A stretch of 30,230 bases of DNA from an uncultured Prevotella sp. (lineage in GTDB: Bacteria > Bacteroidota > Bacteroidia > Bacteroidales > Bacteroidaceae), in the NCBI GenBank assembly GCA_900770515.1, contig CAAHDP010000318.1, positions 1 through 30,230 on the forward strand, written 5' to 3'. The notes beneath the pieces are model-generated. The model had not been told where the DNA came from and made no database searches. It was given only the letters and a program-made list of their open reading frames with translations. A program made the translations under genes and the position numbers. How positions within the stretch are numbered: position 1 is the stretch's first letter; each line of letters starts with the position of its first letter. Shown here one piece after another: positions 1-7,635 of the stretch.

Positions 1-293
1 CGCCAGGTGCCATCGTTCGCCTTCATCACAAACGGGCGATACATCTTCTTCTCGCTGCCCCACGGACCGAAGTCGCTGGCACAGAGCTGACCTACATCCA
101 CCCAGCGATCATCGTCGGTGAGATAAGCCAGATGCAGTCCCTGATTCTCGGCAGGTGAATATATGAAAACCTGACATGTAGAATCCTTTCCTACTATGGT
201 ATAAGCAGGATTATCATTGACAGGATTCTGCGCAACAGATTGCGTCAAGGCAAGCAAAGCCGCAGAAAAAAACAAATACTTTTTTTTCTTCAT
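1..293 (-). CDS. Exported protein, N-terminal part only (possible glycoside hydrolase)
   Basis: The open frame starts at the ATG at 293-291 and runs off the left edge, giving about 97 residues. The N-terminus is a clear signal peptide: four lysines after Met, a hydrophobic core LFFSAALLALTQ, then SVAQ as the likely cleavage site before NPVNDN. The mature part contains QVFIYSPAENQG, HLAYLTDDDRW and MYRPFVMKANDGTW. That pattern recalls the first blade of five-bladed beta-propeller glycosidases (GH43-like), where a comparison to input or expected work precedes the catalytic residues. The catalytic residues would lie outside the window, so the enzyme class is only a guess. The gene lies downstream of the folD terminator and so is probably transcribed separately. 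Confidence 0.7.
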   Translation of the reverse strand, partial: MKKKKYLFFSAALLALTQSVAQNPVNDNPAYTIVGKDSTCQVFIYSPAENQGLHLAYLTDDDRWVDVGQLCASDFGPWGSEKKMYRPFVMKANDGTW

Positions 294-320
294 ATTTCGT
301 TATTAATTATTTTTGCATAC

Positions 321-355
321 AAAAAAAGGCAGGATGCATTCCTGCGCCCTGCCTC
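321..355 (-). terminator. Intrinsic terminator after folD
   Basis: Read on the minus strand, GGCAGG pairs with CCTGCC, with an alternative inner pairing GCAGGA/TCCTGC, followed directly by a run of seven T. It lies 40 bp past the folD stop. Confidence 0.8.
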
Positions 356-397
356 ATAAAATCGAGATATTTACCAATCCGGTATTTTATCAATACT

Positions 398-1276
398 TTA
401 TTTGTAATATTCCTTCTTACCGGCAGCAAGCGTATTCTTCATCAAAGAACATATCGTCATCGGTCCTACACCTCCCGGCACAGGAGTAATGAACGAACAT
501 TTCTCAGCCACCTCATCAAATTTCACATCGCCATTCAAGCGAAAACCACTCTTACGTGTAGCATCAGGCACACGAGTTGTACCCACATCTATCACAACGG
601 CTCCTGGCTTGACCATATCTGCCGTAACAAAATCCGGTCTGCCAATAGCAGCAATAATGATATCAGCCTCAAGGCACTCCTCTTTCAAATGAGCAGAATG
701 AGAGTGACATACAGTAACTGTAGAATCACCATATTGCTTCTGCATCATCAACTGAGCCATTGGTTTGCCCACGATGTTGCTTCTGCCTAGGATGACACAC
801 TTCTTGCCACTTGTTTCTATCTGATAATGCTGCAGCAAAGTGAGAATGCCAAGTGGAGTAGCCGAGATAAAGCAAGGCAAACCAATAGCCATTCTTCCCA
901 CATTGACCGGATGGAAGCCATCCACATCCTTGCGGTAATCTATAGCCATCGTAACCTTCTGCTCATCAATGTGCTTAGGCAGAGGCAACTGCACGATGAA
1001 GCCATCAACGTCATCATCATGATTCAGTTTATCCACACAAGCCAGCAACTCTTCCTCGGTAACATCTTCTTCATAGCGGATAAGGGTCGACTTAAATCCA
1101 CATTTTTCACACGCCAAGACCTTGTTTTTCACATAGGTCTCGCTACCTCCGTCATGGCCCACAAGAATTGCAGCCAGATGTGGCTGCTTTCCTCCGTTAG
1201 CCACAATCTGGGCTACCTCCTGGGCTATCTGTTCTTTAATGGCGGCTGCTGTCGCCTTTCCGTCTATTAGCTGCAT
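398..1276 (-). CDS. folD: Bifunctional methylenetetrahydrofolate dehydrogenase / cyclohydrolase
   Basis: This cytoplasmic enzyme interconverts 5,10-methylene-, 5,10-methenyl- and 10-formyl-tetrahydrofolate, supplying one-carbon units for purine and formyl-Met synthesis. At 292 residues it is the usual family length. Visible motifs are the catalytic YVKNK (Tyr48, Lys52), the folate-site QLPLP (96-100), DVDGFHPVN (117-125), the Rossmann-fold GRSNIVGKP (164-172) and the C-terminal PGGVGPMT. The start ATG has no competing upstream in-frame Met. It follows ffh with a 30-bp gap on the same strand, so the two may be co-transcribed, and it ends in a terminator at 321-355. Nothing unusual was seen. 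Confidence 0.97.
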   Translation of the reverse strand: MQLIDGKATAAAIKEQIAQEVAQIVANGGKQPHLAAILVGHDGGSETYVKNKVLACEKCGFKSTLIRYEEDVTEEELLACVDKLNHDDDVDGFIVQLPLPKHIDEQKVTMAIDYRKDVDGFHPVNVGRMAIGLPCFISATPLGILTLLQHYQIETSGKKCVILGRSNIVGKPMAQLMMQKQYGDSTVTVCHSHSAHLKEECLEADIIIAAIGRPDFVTADMVKPGAVVIDVGTTRVPDATRKSGFRLNGDVKFDEVAEKCSFITPVPGGVGPMTICSLMKNTLAAGKKEYYK

Positions 1277-1306
1277 TTGAAATTATGATTATGATTGTAC
1301 TTACTC

Positions 1307-2659
1307 TTACATTCCTGGCATCTTAGGCATACCTGGCATACCCTTCATACGGCTCATCATCTGAGCCATCTTGTTGCCTGTCATCATCTGCATCATTTTG
1401 CGAGTCTGATCGAACTGCTTGATAAGCTTGTTCACTTCCTGGATATTAGTACCCGAACCCTTTGCAATACGCTGACGACGAGAGGTATTGAGGATAGCTG
1501 GATTGGTACGCTCCTTAGGAGTCATACTCTGAATGATAGCCTCGATGCCCTTGAATGCATCCTCAGGGATATCAACATCGCGGATAGCCTTGCCCACACC
1601 AGGAATCATGGCAGCCAAGTCCTTGATGTTACCCATCTTCTTGATCTGCTGTATCTGATTGTAGAAGTCGTTGAAATCAAACTGATTCTTGCGAATCTTC
1701 TTCTCCAACTTCTTTGCCTCTTCCAAGTCGAACTGCTCCTGCGCACGCTCTACGAGAGATACAACGTCACCCATTCCGAGAATACGGTCTGCCATACGAG
1801 CAGGATGGAACACATCAATAGCCTCCATCTTCTCACCGGTACCGATAAACTTGATAGGCTTGGTAACTACGGTACGGATACTGAGGGCAGCACCACCACG
1901 GGTATCACCATCAAGCTTGGTCAATACAACACCATTGAAATCAAGACGGTCATTAAACTCCTTGGCTGTATTGACAGCATCCTGACCAGTCATTGAGTCA
2001 ACAACAAAGAGAGTTTCATCAGGATGAAGATGATTTTTGAGATTACTGATCTCATTCATCATCTGCTCATCGATGGCAAGACGACCGGCAGTATCGACGA
2101 TGACCACGTCATTGCCATTGGTCTTTGCCTGCTGGATAGCATGGTCGGCAATAATACATACATCCTTATTATCAGGCTCACTATATACAGGAACACCAAC
2201 CTGTTCACCCACAACATGGAGCTGCTGGATAGCAGCAGGACGGTAAACGTCGCAGGCAACGAGCAATGGCTTCTTACCTTTCTTTGTCTTGAGCATATTG
2301 GCAAGCTTGCCGCTGAATGTAGTTTTACCAGAACCCTGAAGACCGCTCATGAGGATGATGGCAGGATGACCTTCGAGTTTCAATGGAGCCTCTTCTCCAC
2401 CCATGAGTTCTGCAAGTTCATCATGAACCAGCTTCACCATCAACTGACCAGGCTTCACTGCTGTCAACACATTCATACCGAGCGCCTTTTCCTTCACCTT
2501 GTTGGTAAATTCCTTTGCCACTTTATAGTTGACATCGGCATCGAGGAGTGCACGGCGCACATCCTTCATAGTCTCAGCTACATTGATTTCGGTAATCTTA
2601 CCTTCACCCTTCAAGATTTTGAAGGAACGTTCTAATCTATCACTTAAATTTTCAAACAT
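1307..2659 (-). CDS. ffh: Signal recognition particle GTPase Ffh (SRP54)
   Basis: Ffh binds 4.5S RNA and signal sequences of nascent membrane proteins and docks with FtsY. The order is the standard one: an N-terminal helical bundle (about 1-90), the G domain with P-loop GLQGSGKTT (106-114), DVYRPAA (137-143), DTAGR (189-193) and TKLDGDTRGG (247-256), then a methionine-rich M domain from about residue 300. The protein ends in a short GMPGMPKMPGM tail that is typical of the M-domain C-terminus. Its length of 450 residues is normal. A good promoter lies 31-61 bp upstream. folD follows after 30 bp. Confidence 0.98.
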   Translation of the reverse strand: MFENLSDRLERSFKILKGEGKITEINVAETMKDVRRALLDADVNYKVAKEFTNKVKEKALGMNVLTAVKPGQLMVKLVHDELAELMGGEEAPLKLEGHPAIILMSGLQGSGKTTFSGKLANMLKTKKGKKPLLVACDVYRPAAIQQLHVVGEQVGVPVYSEPDNKDVCIIADHAIQQAKTNGNDVVIVDTAGRLAIDEQMMNEISNLKNHLHPDETLFVVDSMTGQDAVNTAKEFNDRLDFNGVVLTKLDGDTRGGAALSIRTVVTKPIKFIGTGEKMEAIDVFHPARMADRILGMGDVVSLVERAQEQFDLEEAKKLEKKIRKNQFDFNDFYNQIQQIKKMGNIKDLAAMIPGVGKAIRDVDIPEDAFKGIEAIIQSMTPKERTNPAILNTSRRQRIAKGSGTNIQEVNKLIKQFDQTRKMMQMMTGNKMAQMMSRMKGMPGMPKMPGM

Positions 2660-2689
2660 GTTCTTAATTGTACTTTTTTATTTCGGGCA

Positions 2690-2720
2690 CAAAGTTACGA
2701 ACTTTTTCCGAGAAAGCCAA
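2690..2720 (-). promoter_or_regulatory. Bacteroidetes-type promoter of ffh
   Basis: On the minus strand TTGG (2717-2720) is followed by a 19-bp spacer and TAACTTTG (2690-2697), matching the known Bacteroidetes sigma-ABfr layout of a -33 element and TAnnTTTG -7 element. The predicted 5' UTR is about 25 nt. Confidence 0.7.
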
Positions 2721-2731
2721 CTCAATCTCAA

Positions 2732-3415
2732 TTATTTTTCATTTTCTTGCTCTTTTGCATCATTTTGAACATTTGGAAGCATTTTCTCTGATGATTCCTG
2801 CTTGGTCTCATCCTGCTTTTCCAAAGTTTCTTTCTTGTTAGCGCTCAGATTGATAGGATTATTCAGTTCATACTTCTTTCCCGTAGCTTTTTCGTAGGCA
2901 TTGATGAGCGGATCCTTGTTTTCCATCTTCGAGAACACCTTCCTGGCCTCCTTCAGATGTTTCTGGTCGCGACGCCCCTGCCTGTCCATCACGTTGCCCA
3001 GGTCGAAGCCTACCAGACGGGTATGTCCCAGTGCGGCATTTCTGCCTGCCTCCACAGCTTCCTGGCAGGCCTGGCTCTTCACCTTGTCGACGTTTTCCTG
3101 GTTCTTGCCCCAAACGGTTACCTCACCCAACTGCTTGGCTTCCGGTAAGAGAAACACTGTATCAGGCAATTCCTTGTATCGAATAGTTGCCTTCACATAA
3201 CCAGGTTTCGATACTGTTGCAGAGTCAAACTGGTAGCGCATCGTCCAATAGCCCCGATAATCGGTTCTCGCCCAATGATTGTTGTTGGTATGGATAAGTG
3301 CTTCACGGATAGGCACATGATCTTCTGCCGATGCGATGACACATGTCTTCTGCGCATAGGCAACCTGCCCTATCATAGCAAGCAATACTACAAAAATCAA
3401 TATCATTCGTTTCAT
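2732..3415 (-). CDS. Exported protein with carboxypeptidase-regulatory-like fold
   Basis: I do not recognise a specific function. The open frame extends further upstream, but the Met at 3415 is the better start: GAGG lies 9 nt before it and a signal peptide (MKRMILIFVVLLAMIG, cleavage near AYAQ) begins there. The 227-residue protein then has CVIASAEDHVPIREALIHT and TDYRGYW, which resembles the beta-sandwich repeat of the carboxypeptidase-regulatory-like (CarboxypepD_reg) family found at the N-terminus of Bacteroidetes surface proteins, followed by TVSKPGYV and a hydrophobic strand ending EVTVWGK. The C-terminal third is charged and low-complexity, rich in Lys, Glu and Gln, probably disordered. 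Its promoter is separate from ffh. It is probably a periplasmic or lipid-free envelope protein. Confidence 0.8.
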   Translation of the reverse strand: MKRMILIFVVLLAMIGQVAYAQKTCVIASAEDHVPIREALIHTNNNHWARTDYRGYWTMRYQFDSATVSKPGYVKATIRYKELPDTVFLLPEAKQLGEVTVWGKNQENVDKVKSQACQEAVEAGRNAALGHTRLVGFDLGNVMDRQGRRDQKHLKEARKVFSKMENKDPLINAYEKATGKKYELNNPINLSANKKETLEKQDETKQESSEKMLPNVQNDAKEQENEK

Positions 3416-3487
3416 GTTTATTTCCTCAGTTTTTATCTTTTCCTTGTTCGTAGCAAATATCTTTGCTTTATTTTGTTCTTTTAAATA

Positions 3488-3495
3488 CAAAAGTA
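3488..3495 (-). promoter_or_regulatory. Probable -7 element for the exported protein at 2732-3415
   Basis: The minus strand reads TACTTTTG, matching TAnnTTTG. No convincing -33 element was seen. It would give a 5' UTR of about 65 nt. Confidence 0.45.
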
Positions 3496-3712
3496 ATGAT
3501 AAAATCTGATACTCCTTAGATTTCCTTAAGAAGTTTAAGTTCATTTAAAGGGTAAATCCCCTTTTTTTTATTTTCGTAACAGATTTCTGAACATCTGAAG
3601 CTGAACTTATCGGTTTTACATCTTTGATATACAGCGCGATCAAGAAAGAATATAAAGGAATGATATATAAATAGTTACACTATATATTTAACACATATTT
3701 AACGCAGGTTTT

Positions 3713-3740
3713 TTCAGTATTCAGCATTCAGAGTTCAGAT
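3713..3740. repeat. Heptanucleotide tandem repeat, four units
   Basis: Four consecutive heptads read TTCAGTA, TTCAGCA, TTCAGAG and TTCAGAT. It lies in non-coding DNA just before the 22-bp repeat array. Heptad repeats also occur at 6504, 8826, 17201 and 25764. Confidence 0.85.
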
Positions 3741-3774
3741 TTGCCAAAAACGCCCTGCGGTTACTGTCGAGGAC

Positions 3775-3898
3775 TAAGTATGATACTTTCATCCCATAAG
3801 TATGTCACTTTCACCCCGTAAGTATGATACTTTCATCCCATAAGTATGTCACTTTCATCCCATAAGTATGTCACTTTCACCCCGTAAGTATGATACTT
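3775..3898. repeat. 22-bp tandem repeat array, five full units plus a partial
   Basis: Units begin at 3775, 3797, 3819, 3841 and 3863, with a 14-bp partial at 3885. Each starts TAAGTATG, continues as ATACTTTCA or TCACTTTCA, and ends TCCCA or CCCCG. The first type contains AAGTAT-G-ATACTT, a perfect dyad around one base. There are no unique spacers, so it is not CRISPR. Two further AAGTATGA copies occur at 3990 and 4000, just before a plus-strand promoter. The whole 3416-4199 interval is otherwise without a recognisable gene. Confidence 0.9.
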
Positions 3899-4027
3899 AT
3901 ACTTCAAAAGCAGCAAGGAGATAAGAAGTAATACCAAACAGGAAGCGTCCTGCTCTTTTTTCTCGGTGAACCATAATCTAAGTGTGAGAAAGTATGAGAA
4001 AGTATGAAGTAGCGTTTTCAGATTTCG

Positions 4028-4053
4028 TATCTTTGCAGCGTCATTCAAAGAGA
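4028..4053 (+). promoter_or_regulatory. Isolated plus-strand -7 element with a downstream dyad
   Basis: TATCTTTG at 4028-4035 fits the Bacteroidetes -7 consensus. It is followed at once by TCATTC-AAAGA-GAATGA, a perfect hairpin at the expected transcript start. Further on there is a strong GAGGAGGG ribosome binding site and an ATG with only four codons. No matching -33 element was identified, and no convincing gene follows before the gltD-like gene on the other strand. Confidence 0.5.
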
Positions 4054-4199
4054 ATGATATTCCTATCCCAACGAGGAGGGAAATAATGCTAGCAAATTGA
4101 TGAGAACTATAAAAAATATAAGGACATCTCAGTCTCTATCAAAGAAACAAAGGTGCCCCTATAAAATATACCAGAGTCGCCAGTCTGCAAATAAGGGAT

Positions 4200-5600
4200 T
4201 TATTCTGCAATACCCTGCTTCTCAATACGCTTAGCCTCTTCAAGCAACTTGATGGCATCCACATACTGAGCGATACCCTGTGCCACTTCCTTGGCTGCTT
4301 TCATTGCCAAGACAACAGTCTGAGGACGGTGGACCACATCACCTCCGGCAAAAACACCGCGACGGGTTGTCATACCGAAAGGACGCTCCACCACCTTTAC
4401 GTATCCCTTCTCATCTACCTCTATACCCTCGGTAGTAGACACAATACGGTTGGCAGGTCTCGAACCAATGGCCAGATAAATACGATCGAACTTTTCAACT
4501 CTTTCGCCCTCAGGAGTATTCAATACACAACTTCCAAGACGGCCATTTTTACCTTTGAGGAAAGCTTCAACGGTGGTCTTCCACTCAAATTTAACCCCTT
4601 CCTTGAGCGCTTCCTCATACTCACTCTTGATGGCAGGCATCTCTTCCTGCGTCTTACGATAAAGCACGGTTACATCAGCACCGAGACGAATGGCAGTACG
4701 AGCAGCATCCATAGCCACATTACCACCACCAATCACACCAACCTTCTCTCCACCACGCAAAGGCACCATATCACGAGTCAAAGCTCCTTCGTTATAGGCA
4801 TTTACATTGTGCAGGAAATATGTACTCTGGCTGACACCGTGAAGGTTTGAACCTGGAGTGGAATCCATATTTTGAGGTACACTGGTACCTGTACCCATAA
4901 AGATGGCATCATAGCCTGCGCGGAAAAGACTGTCGATGGTAATATTGTTCTCACCTACCATACAGTTAGTGATAAACTGCACACCGAGAGCCTCTATCTT
5001 ACTGATCTCATCACGTACAACGCTCTTAGGCAAACGATACTCAGGAATACCATACATCAAGACTCCTCCCGGCTCTGCCTGTCCCTCAAAAATAGTGACA
5101 TTAAAGCCCTGACGAGCCAAATCTCCCGCAACAGTCAAACCTGCAGGACCAGAACCGATGACAGCAATGCGGCCACGGGTCTTCTGCGGCAAGCGTTCAC
5201 GGGAAAGCTTCATCTTCGTATCAAAATCGGCAACAAACTGTTCCAGTTTTCCTATCTGTACAGGCTTACCCTTCTTTCCCAGCACACAATGACCTTGGCA
5301 CTGCTTCTCATGAGGGCATACACGTCCGCAGATAGCAGGCAGATTTGTTTTTGCATTGAGGATACTCATTGCAGCACCCATGTTACCCATAGAGAGTTCA
5401 TGCACAAAGTCAGGAATGTCGTTTTCAATAGGACATCCCTTCTTACACTGCGGAATCTTGCAGTGAAGGCAACGTTTGGCTTCCTCTATCGCCTCACGGG
5501 TAGAGAAGCCCTCGTTTACAACCTGAAAAGCGGCAGAGGTATCAACCTGAGCTTGCTGCTCATTCATATCTATTCCTTTCTGACTTGTCTGTTCGTCCAT
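4200..5600 (-). CDS. gltD: NADPH-dependent glutamate synthase small subunit-like flavoprotein
   Basis: The protein is a GltD/NfnB-class iron-sulfur flavoprotein that moves electrons from NAD(P)H through FAD and [4Fe-4S] clusters to a partner. The N-terminus carries two cysteine clusters, Cys44/47/52/56 (CLHCKIPQCKKGC) and Cys91/95/101/105. FAD-binding VIGSGPAG is at 147-154, the second Rossmann motif GGGNVAMDAAR at 291-301, and a C-terminal GGDVVHRPQTVV closes the FAD site. The length of 466 residues is normal. No large subunit gltB is next to it, so its partner is unknown. An alternative start is Met12 at 5567, which has a better ribosome binding site (AAAGGA, 6 nt away). It is separated from tyrA by a terminator. 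Confidence 0.9.
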   Translation of the reverse strand: MDEQTSQKGIDMNEQQAQVDTSAAFQVVNEGFSTREAIEEAKRCLHCKIPQCKKGCPIENDIPDFVHELSMGNMGAAMSILNAKTNLPAICGRVCPHEKQCQGHCVLGKKGKPVQIGKLEQFVADFDTKMKLSRERLPQKTRGRIAVIGSGPAGLTVAGDLARQGFNVTIFEGQAEPGGVLMYGIPEYRLPKSVVRDEISKIEALGVQFITNCMVGENNITIDSLFRAGYDAIFMGTGTSVPQNMDSTPGSNLHGVSQSTYFLHNVNAYNEGALTRDMVPLRGGEKVGVIGGGNVAMDAARTAIRLGADVTVLYRKTQEEMPAIKSEYEEALKEGVKFEWKTTVEAFLKGKNGRLGSCVLNTPEGERVEKFDRIYLAIGSRPANRIVSTTEGIEVDEKGYVKVVERPFGMTTRRGVFAGGDVVHRPQTVVLAMKAAKEVAQGIAQYVDAIKLLEEAKRIEKQGIAE

Positions 5601-5634
5601 TACTACTCTTCTTTTATGTTTTACAATCTTTCTT

Positions 5635-5673
5635 GAAAAACAGAGAGTCTTATATTCCCATACAAGACTCCCT
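5635..5673 (-). terminator. Intrinsic terminator of the aromatic amino acid operon
   Basis: On the minus strand GGAGTCTT pairs with AAGACTCT across a 12-nt loop, followed by TGTTTTTC. It lies about 25 bp past the tyrA stop and before the gltD-like gene. Confidence 0.8.
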
Positions 5674-5696
5674 ACATAAGTTTAAATTATTAATAA

Positions 5697-6494
5697 TTAT
5701 GTTTTCTTGATTTCTATATCTTCCTTCACATGATTTCTGATCTTTGTGAGGAATACCTTCATGCGCTTGGCATCCTTATGATCGATGATATCAATCAATT
5801 CGGCAAGCTCTTCACGAATCTGCGCTACCTGACCACTTGTATAAGGGTTGAAGAGTATCTCCTGCAACAGATAATCATCCTCGTTCAATACCCCTTTGGC
5901 TATCTGCATGTGACGTTTGAAGGTGGTACCAGGTGCATCCTGATGTTTCATAACCGCAGCGAATGCAAAAGTACTCACAAAAGGAATACTCAACGAATAA
6001 GCCACCGTCTGGTCGTGCTCATCAAAAGTATACTCATGAAGACTCAATCCCAACTTCTGATACAGGTCTTTGAAGAAAATCTTACCCATATAGTCACCCT
6101 CCTTGATAATGACAGCATTCTCTTCAGAAAGCTGGTTCAAATTGGCGAAAGTAGGACCAAACATCGGGTGCGTACTCACAAATCGGAAGCCACTCTTTTC
6201 ATAGAATTCCTGCAAGCCAGTCTTCACGGATGCAATATCCGAAATGATGCAGTCGTGAGAAAGATGTGGCAACAACTCCTCGAAGGCTGAAAGAGTGTAT
6301 TTTACCGTCACGGCATTGATGACAAGCTCGGGACGGAACATCTCAATCTCTTCCATTTTAGTAAAGCGGTAGCAGTTATAGGTGAAACGCAGACGCTTGG
6401 CATCCTTTTCAAAAACAGCCACCTCGTGATCGAAGCTGAGCAGGTCGATGAAGAAACTTCCCATCTTTCCTGCTCCCATGATTAATATTCTCAT
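5697..6494 (-). CDS. tyrA: Prephenate dehydrogenase
   Basis: TyrA converts prephenate to 4-hydroxyphenylpyruvate with oxidative decarboxylation, the tyrosine branch. The frame is open to 6542, but MRILIMGAGKMG begins at 6494 and places the dinucleotide-binding GAGKMG correctly at residues 7-12, so that start was chosen; the upstream part is heptad-repeat DNA. SDIASVK (85-91) and the prephenate-site HPMFGP (109-114) are family signatures. At 265 residues there is only a short C-terminal helical dimerisation part and no ACT domain. It is the last gene of the pheA operon, separated from the aroF fusion by a 53-bp spacer with a hairpin, and followed by a terminator. Confidence 0.93.
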   Translation of the reverse strand: MRILIMGAGKMGSFFIDLLSFDHEVAVFEKDAKRLRFTYNCYRFTKMEEIEMFRPELVINAVTVKYTLSAFEELLPHLSHDCIISDIASVKTGLQEFYEKSGFRFVSTHPMFGPTFANLNQLSEENAVIIKEGDYMGKIFFKDLYQKLGLSLHEYTFDEHDQTVAYSLSIPFVSTFAFAAVMKHQDAPGTTFKRHMQIAKGVLNEDDYLLQEILFNPYTSGQVAQIREELAELIDIIDHKDAKRMKVFLTKIRNHVKEDIEIKKT

Positions 6495-6499
6495 AATAT

Positions 6500-6546
6500 T
6501 TAAGTGAAGAACGAAGAGTGAAGAACGAAGTTCACTCTTCACTTAA
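6500..6546 (-). repeat. Intercistronic hairpin built from heptad repeats (aroF-tyrA)
   Basis: The 14-bp unit AGTGAAGAACGAAG occurs twice in exact tandem (6503-6516, 6517-6530), made of heptads GTGAAGA and ACGAAGA. The outer ends TTAAGTGAAGA (6500-6510) and TCTTCACTTAA (6536-6546) form a perfect 11-bp stem. There is no T run after it, so it is more likely a processing or stability element than a terminator. Confidence 0.75.
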
Positions 6547-6547
6547 T

Positions 6548-7615
6548 TTAATTCTGATTCAATATTTCCAACTGCTGGCGAACACTCTCTTCATGAATGT
6601 GCTCAAAAATCTGAGCAGCAAACTCAGGGCTCATGCCACAGAGCGAAGCCTGAGCGCCACGCTTGTCAAGAATCTCGTTATAACGGTTGGTCTGAACGAT
6701 AGTCATATTATGCTCCTTCTTGTAAGTACCAATCTCACGGCATACACGCATACGCTTAGCCAAGAGATCCATCAGCTGATTGTCGAGTTCATCAATCTGA
6801 CCACGCAACTGATGCAGACCTTCTGTTGAATAATGCTCATCACGTACTACGAGAAGACTCAGAATGTAATCCAGAATTTCTGGAGTAACCTGCTGCTTAG
6901 CATCGCTCCAGGCATCATCAGGACTGCAATGGCTCTCTACGATAAGACCATCAAAACCTAAGTCCATAGCCTGCTGGCAAAGAGGAGCAATCAAATCGCG
7001 ACGACCACCGATATGGCTAGGATCACAGATGATAGGCAACTGAGGCAGACGACGGTGCAATTCAATAGGAATCTGCCACATTGGAAGATTGCGATAGATT
7101 TTCTTATCGAAACTTGAGAAACCACGGTGGATAGCACCAAGCTTCTTGATACCAGCCTGATTAATACGCTGGAGAGCACCAATCCAAAGTTCGAGGTCTG
7201 GGTTTACAGGATTCTTTACCAATACCGGAACGTCCACACCCTTCAAGCTATCAGCAAGAGCCTGCATGGCAAATGGGTTGGCGGATGTACGTGCACCTAC
7301 CCAGAGAATGTCGATTCCATATTTCAAGGCGAGCTCTACATGCTCAGGAGTAGCCACCTCTGTAGCTGTGAGCATACCTGTCTCCTCCTTTACCTGCTTC
7401 ATCCAAGGTAAAGCAACCTCGCCATTTCCCTCGAAACCTCCTGGTTTGGTACGTGGCTTCCAAACACCTGCACGGAACATGTGGCAACCCTTAGCTGCCA
7501 ACTGCTTTGCGGTAGTCATCACTTGCTCTTCTGTCTCTGCAGAGCATGGACCTGCAATGATACAAGGGCGTTCCTGGTCACTAGGAAAATTCAATGGTTC
7601 TAATTCTAATTCCAT
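6548..7615 (-). CDS. aroF: Fused DAHP synthase / chorismate mutase
   Basis: Residues 1 to about 260 are a type I-beta (KDO8P-synthase-like) 3-deoxy-7-phosphoheptulonate synthase, first enzyme of the shikimate pathway: AGPCSAE at 21-27, KPRTKPGGFEG at 53-63, WVGARTSANPF and CDPSHIGGRRD. From about 262 to 355 there is an AroQ-class chorismate mutase: LRGQIDELDNQLMDLLAKR, KKEHN and a C-terminal HIHEESVRQQ helix. Such fusions are common in Bacteroidetes and couple entry and branch point, often with allosteric control through the mutase domain. It sits 20 bp after the aminotransferase, within the pheA-tyrA operon. The gene symbol is a family label; aroG would be equally fair. Confidence 0.95.
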   Translation of the reverse strand: MELELEPLNFPSDQERPCIIAGPCSAETEEQVMTTAKQLAAKGCHMFRAGVWKPRTKPGGFEGNGEVALPWMKQVKEETGMLTATEVATPEHVELALKYGIDILWVGARTSANPFAMQALADSLKGVDVPVLVKNPVNPDLELWIGALQRINQAGIKKLGAIHRGFSSFDKKIYRNLPMWQIPIELHRRLPQLPIICDPSHIGGRRDLIAPLCQQAMDLGFDGLIVESHCSPDDAWSDAKQQVTPEILDYILSLLVVRDEHYSTEGLHQLRGQIDELDNQLMDLLAKRMRVCREIGTYKKEHNMTIVQTNRYNEILDKRGAQASLCGMSPEFAAQIFEHIHEESVRQQLEILNQN

Positions 7616-7635
7616 AGTCGTATATTTTTATGTTC

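Noticed and set aside
3547..3571. AAAGGG/CCCTTT hairpin plus T run as a terminator
   Set aside because: It faces the plus strand with no gene upstream on that strand; probably chance.
3775..3898. CRISPR array
   Set aside because: The repeat units are contiguous with no spacers, and there are no cas genes.
3939..3963. CAGGA/TCCTG hairpin with T run as a terminator
   Set aside because: The stem is only 5 bp and no gene precedes it.
3833..4048. 71-residue minus-strand ORF
   Set aside because: It is read from the 22-bp repeat array and the promoter region; no recognisable fold or ribosome binding site.
4872..5636. 254-residue plus-strand ORF
   Set aside because: Antisense shadow of the gltD-like gene with no domain.
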